This document shows positions 60,655 to 64,000 of a DNA stretch of 64,000 nt, one piece after another. Position 1 is the stretch's first letter. The number at the start of each line of letters is the position of its first letter. Position numbers and translations under genes: made by a program. The stretch is from positions 395,256 to 459,255 of the forward strand of contig NZ_JAASAF010000005.1 of assembly GCF_012726195.1 (NCBI RefSeq). The letters are read 5' to 3'. Below the pieces are notes generated by a model. It had not been told where the DNA came from, ran no database searches, and saw nothing but the letters and a program-made list of their open reading frames with translations. Source of the stretch: Rhodococcus sp. HNM0563 (lineage in GTDB: Bacteria > Actinomycetota > Actinomycetes > Mycobacteriales > Mycobacteriaceae).

Positions 60655-61665
60655 ATGCACGAACGCCTCGTCGACCGGAATCCGGTGGTGCCCGCAGACC
60701 AACTTGTGGCACAGATGGTGCCGCCCGCCATGTTCGACGAGGTGAGTTTCGCGTCGTACATTCCGGATCCCGAACAGCCCAGTCAGGCAGCGGCCGTTGC
60801 TGCGGCCGAAACTTTCGTCGGTAAGGTCGGCAAGATCCGCAGCGGCAAGCGCGGGTTGTTCGGCAGGAAGGCTCCGTCCACGGGTGCGGGTCTCTACCTC
60901 GACGGCGGATTCGGCGTGGGCAAGACGCACCTCTTGGCCTCGATCTTCCACAGTGCACCCTCGCCCAAAGCCTTCGGCACCTTCGTCGAACTCACCCATG
61001 TCGTCGGTGCGCTCGGTTTCAACAAGGCTGTCGAGGAGCTGTCGAGTCACAGCGTGTTGTGCATCGATGAGTTCGAGCTCGACGATCCCGGCGACACGAT
61101 GCTCGTGTCGAGGCTGCTGACCGAGTTGTCGGCGCGCGGTGTGTCGATCGTCGCCACTTCCAATACCCTTCCCGGGCAGCTCGGCGAGGGCAGGTTCGCT
61201 GCGCAGGACTTCCTCCGTGAGATCAAGAAGCTCGGTTCCATCTTCGAGACACTGCGCGTCGACGGTCCCGACTATCGTCACCGGGACCTTCCACCTGCAC
61301 CCGAACCGGTCGACTCGAAGGTCCTCGTCGAACGTGCCAACGAGATTCCAGGCGCGACGCTCGACGATTTCGACGAGTTGTGTGCCCACCTCAGTACGCT
61401 CCACCCGTCGCGCTACGGGAAACTGGTCGAGGGTGTCAGCGCGGTGTTCCTCAACGGCGTCCACCCGGCCCAGGACCAGTCCGTTGCACTTCGACTGGTG
61501 GTCCTCGCCGACCGGCTCTACGACGCGAGTGTCCCCGTGACGGTTGCAGGAGCGAAGCTCGACGAGATCTTCACTCCCGAGATGGTGGCCGGCGGCTACC
61601 GCAAGAAGTATCTGCGCGCCACCTCGCGCCTTCTCGCGCTGTCGCGTTTCGAGGTCCCCGCCTGA
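60655..61665 (+). CDS. zapE: Cell division protein ZapE (AFG1-like ATPase)
   Basis: 336 aa AFG1/ZapE P-loop ATPase. Walker A is GGFGVGKTH at about 84-92 and Walker B is CIDEFEL; ATSNTLP holds the sensor 1 Asn. ZapE in E. coli associates with the Z-ring and is conserved in most bacteria. In Actinobacteria its role is less studied. ATG 60655 has TATCCT six bases upstream. It is divergent from the hydrolase-like lipoprotein gene and convergent with a GNAT. M. tuberculosis equivalent: Rv2670c. Confidence 0.92.
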   Translation: MHERLVDRNPVVPADQLVAQMVPPAMFDEVSFASYIPDPEQPSQAAAVAAAETFVGKVGKIRSGKRGLFGRKAPSTGAGLYLDGGFGVGKTHLLASIFHSAPSPKAFGTFVELTHVVGALGFNKAVEELSSHSVLCIDEFELDDPGDTMLVSRLLTELSARGVSIVATSNTLPGQLGEGRFAAQDFLREIKKLGSIFETLRVDGPDYRHRDLPPAPEPVDSKVLVERANEIPGATLDDFDELCAHLSTLHPSRYGKLVEGVSAVFLNGVHPAQDQSVALRLVVLADRLYDASVPVTVAGAKLDEIFTPEMVAGGYRKKYLRATSRLLALSRFEVPA

Positions 61666-61677
61666 CCTTGCCGTCCG

Positions 61678-61714
61678 GTCGGCAGTTCCGGTTCACAGGT
61701 CCGGATCTGCCGGC
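61678..61714. terminator. Imperfect hairpin between zapE and the GNAT gene
   Basis: Positions 61678-61691 pair with 61701-61714 (12 of 14 bases) around a nine-base loop, between convergent genes. CGGCAGTTCCGG also repeats directly in this gap. Confidence 0.55.
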
Positions 61715-61748
61715 AGTTCCGGCGCTGGTGCGTTCCTGAGACGGCCAT

Positions 61749-62306
61749 TCACAGGATGCGTTGCATCACGTAGTCCTCGTGGACCTGCGACCCCACCGTG
61801 AATCTGCGTTCGCCTACGACCTCGAAACCTTGTTTCGCATAGAAGCGACGGGCTCGCGCGTTCTGCTGATTGACGCCGAGCCACAATCCGGCGTGGCCGC
61901 CAGAACGTCCGAGCTCTACGGCGGCGCCCATGAGTGCGTTCGAGACCCCCGTGCCGTGCCGACCGGAGAGCACATAGAACTTGCTGATCTCGATCGACCG
62001 ACGCGCGGTGAGCAACGCTGCAATCGCCGGATCGTCGGGTGGTGCGTCGATTGCCATGAGATACCCGACGATCTCACCTTCGATCGTGGCCTTGAGAACA
62101 GTTCTGGCGGGGTCCGTCAGATATTCACTGAAGCGCTCTGCCGTGAGTGCGGTCTCGATGAAGGCGGCAATGTCCGCACCCGTTGCATCGGGTGGGCATG
62201 CCAACGGGAACGTCGCTGCCGCCACGTCGGCGATGCTCTCGGCATCCCAGATGCCTGCGCGTTTCACAGATACAGGAGCGGTGGTTTCTTCGAGTGGGGG
62301 CGGCAT
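61749..62306 (-). CDS. GNAT family N-acetyltransferase (Rv2669-like)
   Basis: 185 aa single-domain GNAT. The acetyl-CoA-binding segment FYVLSGRHGTGVSNALMGAAV (with the RxxGxG-like loop), the beta-bulge and the C-terminal VNQQNARARRFYAKQGFEVVGERRF are characteristic. The substrate is unknown. It starts at ATG 62306. It converges on zapE and is divergent from the LeuA-like gene. Confidence 0.9.
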   Translation of the reverse strand: MPPPLEETTAPVSVKRAGIWDAESIADVAAATFPLACPPDATGADIAAFIETALTAERFSEYLTDPARTVLKATIEGEIVGYLMAIDAPPDDPAIAALLTARRSIEISKFYVLSGRHGTGVSNALMGAAVELGRSGGHAGLWLGVNQQNARARRFYAKQGFEVVGERRFTVGSQVHEDYVMQRIL

Positions 62307-62348
62307 GGTTCAAGTGAAGCAGCCGTAGTCGGACTCCCGCGTACCGAC

Positions 62349-62396
62349 CTGGAGAATCCCGAAACTGGAGAATCCCGAACTGGAGAATCCCGAAAA
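62349..62396. repeat. 15-17-bp tandem repeat, three copies
   Basis: CTGGAGAATCCCGAA occurs at 62349-62364, 62365-62379 and 62380-62396 with one or two extra A at the ends. It lies between divergent genes and is non-coding. Confidence 0.9.
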
Positions 62397-62400
62397 TGGC

Positions 62401-62440
62401 TGAACCCCAGCCTTGGATGGGGGGTCATGGCTGGGGTTCA
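62401..62440. other. 12-bp perfect hairpin of unknown role in a divergent gap
   Basis: TGAACCCCAGCC (62401-62412) pairs with 62429-62440 around a 16-base loop. Both flanking genes point away from it, so it is not a terminator for either. The rest of 62307-62552 shows no gene. Confidence 0.6.
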
Positions 62441-62552
62441 TTACCATCGGGGGGGATGGCACTTCTCACGATACATGAGGGATTCCTCAGCTTCCAAGTT
62501 GCGGCCCGATTCACGCGGTCACGGTTTCGTCACATGCTCCGAGGCTCGACGT

Positions 62553-62581
62553 TTGCACTCGTCACATGTACGTCCTAGGGT
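62553..62581 (+). promoter_or_regulatory. Promoter of the leader peptide and LeuA-like gene
   Basis: TTGCAC (62553-62558) and TAGGGT (62576-62581) are 17 bases apart. Transcription seven bases later would begin at the ATG of the leader peptide (62589), so that peptide is leaderless. Confidence 0.6.
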
Positions 62582-62588
62582 GAGTGTC

Positions 62589-62630
62589 ATGAAGCGCGTA
62601 CTCGTAGTTCACCGCCGTAGCGGGGTCTGA
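62589..62630 (+). CDS. Leader peptide MKRVLVVHRRSGV (candidate attenuator)
   Basis: A 13-codon frame begins at the expected transcription start. It is rich in branched-chain codons (GTA, CTC, GTA, GTT and a last GTC, so four Val and one Leu), followed by Arg codons. Its stop lies inside overlapping inverted repeats, the design of amino-acid attenuators. It precedes a gene with a LeuA-like regulatory domain. Leader peptides upstream of leuA and ilv genes are known in Actinobacteria. I infer that ribosome stalling at scarce charged Val/Leu tRNA alters folding; this is untested. Confidence 0.6.
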   Translation: MKRVLVVHRRSGV

Positions 62631-62692
62631 TTCGGACCGACCCCTCGCTGCGGGTCCCTGAGCTACGTGTCGGTCCTTCCTTCTCGCGGAAG
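62616..62692 (+). promoter_or_regulatory. Attenuator with mutually exclusive hairpins
   Basis: Structure A: CGTAGC (62616-62621) pairs with GCTACG (62662-62667), enclosing GGGGTC (62622-62627) with GACCCC (62639-62644). Structure B: GGACCGAC (62634-62641) pairs with GTCGGTCC (62669-62676). They cannot coexist because they share bases 62639-62641. A third hairpin, CTTCC (62676-62680) with GGAAG (62688-62692), covers the ribosome site GGAAGA of the next gene. The pairings are read from sequence; the folding is not computed. Confidence 0.55.
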
Positions 62693-62701
62693 AACCCTTC
62701 G

Positions 62702-63220
62702 ATGAACGCCTTCGATTCGAACGCTGTCCACATGTCCGCTTCGGCTGAGGCAAGCATTCCCGTGTCATCTCGGCGAGACCGGTCTCGGCAAGGTCAGTAT
62801 TGGCAAGGCCGGCTGCCCATGCCGTTGCGGGCCGAGGTTGCGGGACTCACCTGGGATGAGTTCGCAGCCCTCTACGGACCGCAGAACGGTCCGGTGCGTA
62901 TGGGGGCATGGGCGGTCACAGCGGTGTCCGCGGGCCGCAGCTCGTATGAGGCAACACTTGCGGTGGGTGCGTCGATACACACCGCATCGGCTGTCACGAA
63001 CGGTCCGGTGGCAGGAATGACGGCAATGCTCCACAGCCTCGGCATTCACCTCGAGATCCTGTCGTTTCATCAGGGCGAAGTCGGTGGAGCACCGGCGACG
63101 TTCCTCCTCTGCGGTCACGGGGACCGTCGGGGGTGGGCGATGGGAATCGGGCAGAGTGCAACCGAGTCCACGCTGCGCGCCATGATTGCCGGTGTGAACC
63201 GGCTCGGCACCGTCCACTGA
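62702..63220 (+). CDS. Stand-alone LeuA-regulatory-domain-like protein
   Basis: 172 aa. The catalytic TIM barrel of 2-isopropylmalate synthase is absent. From about residue 40 to the end, the sequence resembles the allosteric dimerisation domain of LeuA: WDEFAALYGPQNGPVRM, then TNGPVAGMTAMLHSLGIHLEIL, CGHGDRRGWAMGIGQSATESTLRAMIAGVNRL. That domain binds leucine and gives feedback inhibition. The first 40 residues are Ser/Arg-rich and probably disordered. ATG 62702 follows GGAAGA. It may be a trans-acting regulator or leucine sensor; a decayed leuA is less likely because its reading frame, ribosome site and leader are intact. Confidence 0.65.
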   Translation: MNAFDSNAVHMSASAEASIPVSSRRDRSRQGQYWQGRLPMPLRAEVAGLTWDEFAALYGPQNGPVRMGAWAVTAVSAGRSSYEATLAVGASIHTASAVTNGPVAGMTAMLHSLGIHLEILSFHQGEVGGAPATFLLCGHGDRRGWAMGIGQSATESTLRAMIAGVNRLGTVH

Positions 63221-63230
63221 TCAGGAACGC

Positions 63231-63263
63231 AAAGTCCCCCTTCGGATTCCGAAGGGGGACTTT
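63231..63263. terminator. Bidirectional terminator between the LeuA-like gene and the tRNA operon
   Basis: A perfect 15-bp stem (63231-63245 with 63249-63263), a three-base loop, and A/T runs at both ends make it a good intrinsic terminator in either direction. Confidence 0.9.
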
Positions 63264-63271
63264 GATACTTC

Positions 63272-63346
63272 TGGTGCGCGATACTGGGATTGAACCAGTG
63301 ACCTCTTCCGTGTCAGGGAAGCGCTCTCCCGCTGAGCTAATCGCGC
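63272..63346 (-). tRNA. tRNA-Val(GAC)
   Basis: 75 nt with encoded CCA. Acceptor stem 5' GCGCGAT pairs with ATCGCGC; the anticodon loop is CTGACAC (anticodon GAC). It is the last gene of the tRNA operon. Confidence 0.95.
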
Positions 63347-63364
63347 CGGCTTCCAACGCCGGTG

Positions 63365-63440
63365 TGGAGCGGATGACGGGATTCGAACCCGCGACCCTCA
63401 CCTTGGCAAGGTGATGCGCTACCAGCTGCGCTACATCCGC
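63365..63440 (-). tRNA. tRNA-Gly(GCC)
   Basis: 76 nt with encoded CCA. Acceptor GCGGATG pairs with CATCCGC; anticodon loop TTGCCAA. Confidence 0.95.
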
Positions 63441-63490
63441 GTGTGCACGTTGTGGTGAAACCTGGGGCTGATCCACGTGCTGATCGACCC

Positions 63491-63565
63491 TGGTGCGCGA
63501 TACTGGGATTGAACCAGTGACCTCTTCCGTGTCAGGGAAGCGCTCTCCCGCTGAGCTAATCGCGC
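63491..63565 (-). tRNA. tRNA-Val(GAC), second copy
   Basis: 75 nt, identical to the copy at 63272-63346, with encoded CCA. Confidence 0.95.
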
Positions 63566-63583
63566 CGGCTTCCAACGCCGGTG

Positions 63584-63659
63584 TGGAGCGGATGACGGGA
63601 TTCGAACCCGCGACCCTCACCTTGGCAAGGTGATGCGCTACCAGCTGCGCTACATCCGC
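63584..63659 (-). tRNA. tRNA-Gly(GCC), second copy
   Basis: 76 nt, identical to the copy at 63365-63440, with encoded CCA. Confidence 0.95.
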
Positions 63660-63709
63660 GTGTGCACGTTGTGGTGAAACCTGGGGCTGATCCACGTGCT
63701 GATCGACCC

Positions 63710-63784
63710 TGGTGCGCGATACTGGGATTGAACCAGTGACCTCTTCCGTGTCAGGGAAGCGCTCTCCCGCTGAGCTAATCGCGC
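63710..63784 (-). tRNA. tRNA-Val(GAC), third copy
   Basis: 75 nt, identical to the other two Val genes, with encoded CCA. One base separates it from tRNA-Cys. Confidence 0.95.
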
Positions 63785-63785
63785 G

Positions 63786-63856
63786 AGGTGGAGACGGGAA
63801 TCGAACCCGTGTGCACGGCTTTGCAGGCCGTTGCCTCACCACTCGGCCACTCCACC
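63786..63856 (-). tRNA. tRNA-Cys(GCA)
   Basis: 71 nt without encoded CCA. Acceptor GGTGGAG pairs with CTCCACC, discriminator U73 as required for CysRS, anticodon loop CTGCAAA. Confidence 0.93.
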
Positions 63857-63881
63857 ATGAAAGGTCGAGTCCAACCTCTCG

Positions 63882-63954
63882 AGCGGATGACGGGATTCGA
63901 ACCCGCGACCCTCACCTTGGCAAGGTGATGCGCTACCAGCTGCGCTACATCCGC
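63882..63954 (-). tRNA. tRNA-Gly(GCC), without encoded CCA
   Basis: 73 nt. The body is the same as the other Gly genes, but the 3' flank after the discriminator U is CGAG rather than CCA, so CCA must be added by enzyme. It is the first gene of the operon in this window. The last 46 bases of the window show no feature. Confidence 0.93.
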
Positions 63955-64000
63955 ATTCGCACCGTGGCGTTGTGCTCTCCGTGGTGCGGTTAAAAACTTA

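Larger units (their letters stand above)
63272..63784 (-). repeat. 219-bp tandem repeat of a Val-Gly tRNA pair
   Basis: 63272-63490 and 63491-63709 are identical by eye and each holds tRNA-Val(GAC), tRNA-Gly(GCC) and spacers. A third partial copy, 63710-63784, contains only tRNA-Val. Confidence 0.95.

Noticed and set aside
62396..62578. 60-codon frame upstream of the LeuA-like leader
   Set aside because: It starts inside the tandem repeat and hairpin, has no ribosome site, and runs across the promoter.
63133..63842. Long frames across the tRNA region (about 280 codons on the minus strand, with repeated residues)
   Set aside because: They are translations of the tandem tRNA genes. The residue repeats mirror the 219-bp array, not a protein.
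1..64000. Prophage, insertion sequence, CRISPR array, toxin-antitoxin or defence island
   Set aside because: No transposase, integrase, Cas protein, regularly spaced repeats or typical defence genes were recognised. The two helicases lie in conserved housekeeping neighbourhoods.

Overview
The window is high-GC DNA with dense coding, many GTG starts and many leaderless-type promoters. It carries two SigA/SigB-type sigma factors, IdeR, the arabinan enzyme AftC, the envelope protein Cei and a coproporphyrin-type haem pathway (HemQ). This points to a mycolic-acid actinomycete (Mycobacteriales), most likely Rhodococcus or a close relative. From memory, gene order follows the Mycobacterium tuberculosis block from about Rv2669 to Rv2715 (zapE, aftC, msrB, hemQ-hemG-hemE, RNase D, dxs, ceoB/ceoC, dut, cei, suhB, ppgK, sigA, sigB, ideR, Rv2714, Rv2715). 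Lineage-specific genes are inserted into that backbone.

Layout. 1-3.2 kb: a papain-like amidase gene and the peroxide defence locus ahpC-ahpD, divergent from oxyR. 3.1-11 kb: a LysR-type effector domain without a DNA-binding head, a DUF3516 RNA helicase, an alpha/beta hydrolase, a PAC2 protein, a lipoprotein and a DUF4192 protein. 10.9-17.8 kb: ideR-galE divergent from an acuC/Pat-like deacetylase-acetyltransferase pair, then sigB behind a SigE/SigH-type promoter. 18-25.8 kb: methyltransferase, DUF3099, DUF3039, YihY, a second helicase, small DUF genes and sigA. 25.9-38.1 kb: ppgK, suhB, cei, DUF4193, DUF3093, dut, DUF3710, a hydrolase, an OB-fold protein, DUF3159, the TrkA pair ceoB/ceoC divergent from a KimA-like permease, and a TRAM RNA methyltransferase. 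38.1-47.4 kb: an inserted marR-efflux operon under a large palindrome, dxs, a sugar porter and fadA-fadB. 47.5-57.5 kb: RNase D, DUF3000, the haem operon hemE-hemG-hemQ with a coupled molybdenum sulfoxide-reductase-like gene, a serine hydrolase, a HAD protein and msrB. 57.5-64 kb: aftC, an alpha/beta hydrolase-like lipoprotein without its nucleophile, zapE, a GNAT, a stand-alone LeuA-regulatory-domain-like gene behind an attenuator-type leader, and seven tRNA genes containing a tandem Val-Gly array.

Themes. Redox and sulfoxide repair appears three times (AhpCD/OxyR, the molybdenum enzyme, MsrB). Transcription control is dense (SigA, SigB, IdeR, OxyR, MarR). Potassium control (CeoBC with the KimA-like permease) and envelope biogenesis (Cei, AftC) are conserved modules. 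Most genes are chromosomal housekeeping. No prophage, insertion sequence or CRISPR array was seen. The least explained feature is the LeuA-like gene at 62.7 kb, with its leaderless 13-codon leader peptide and mutually exclusive RNA hairpins.
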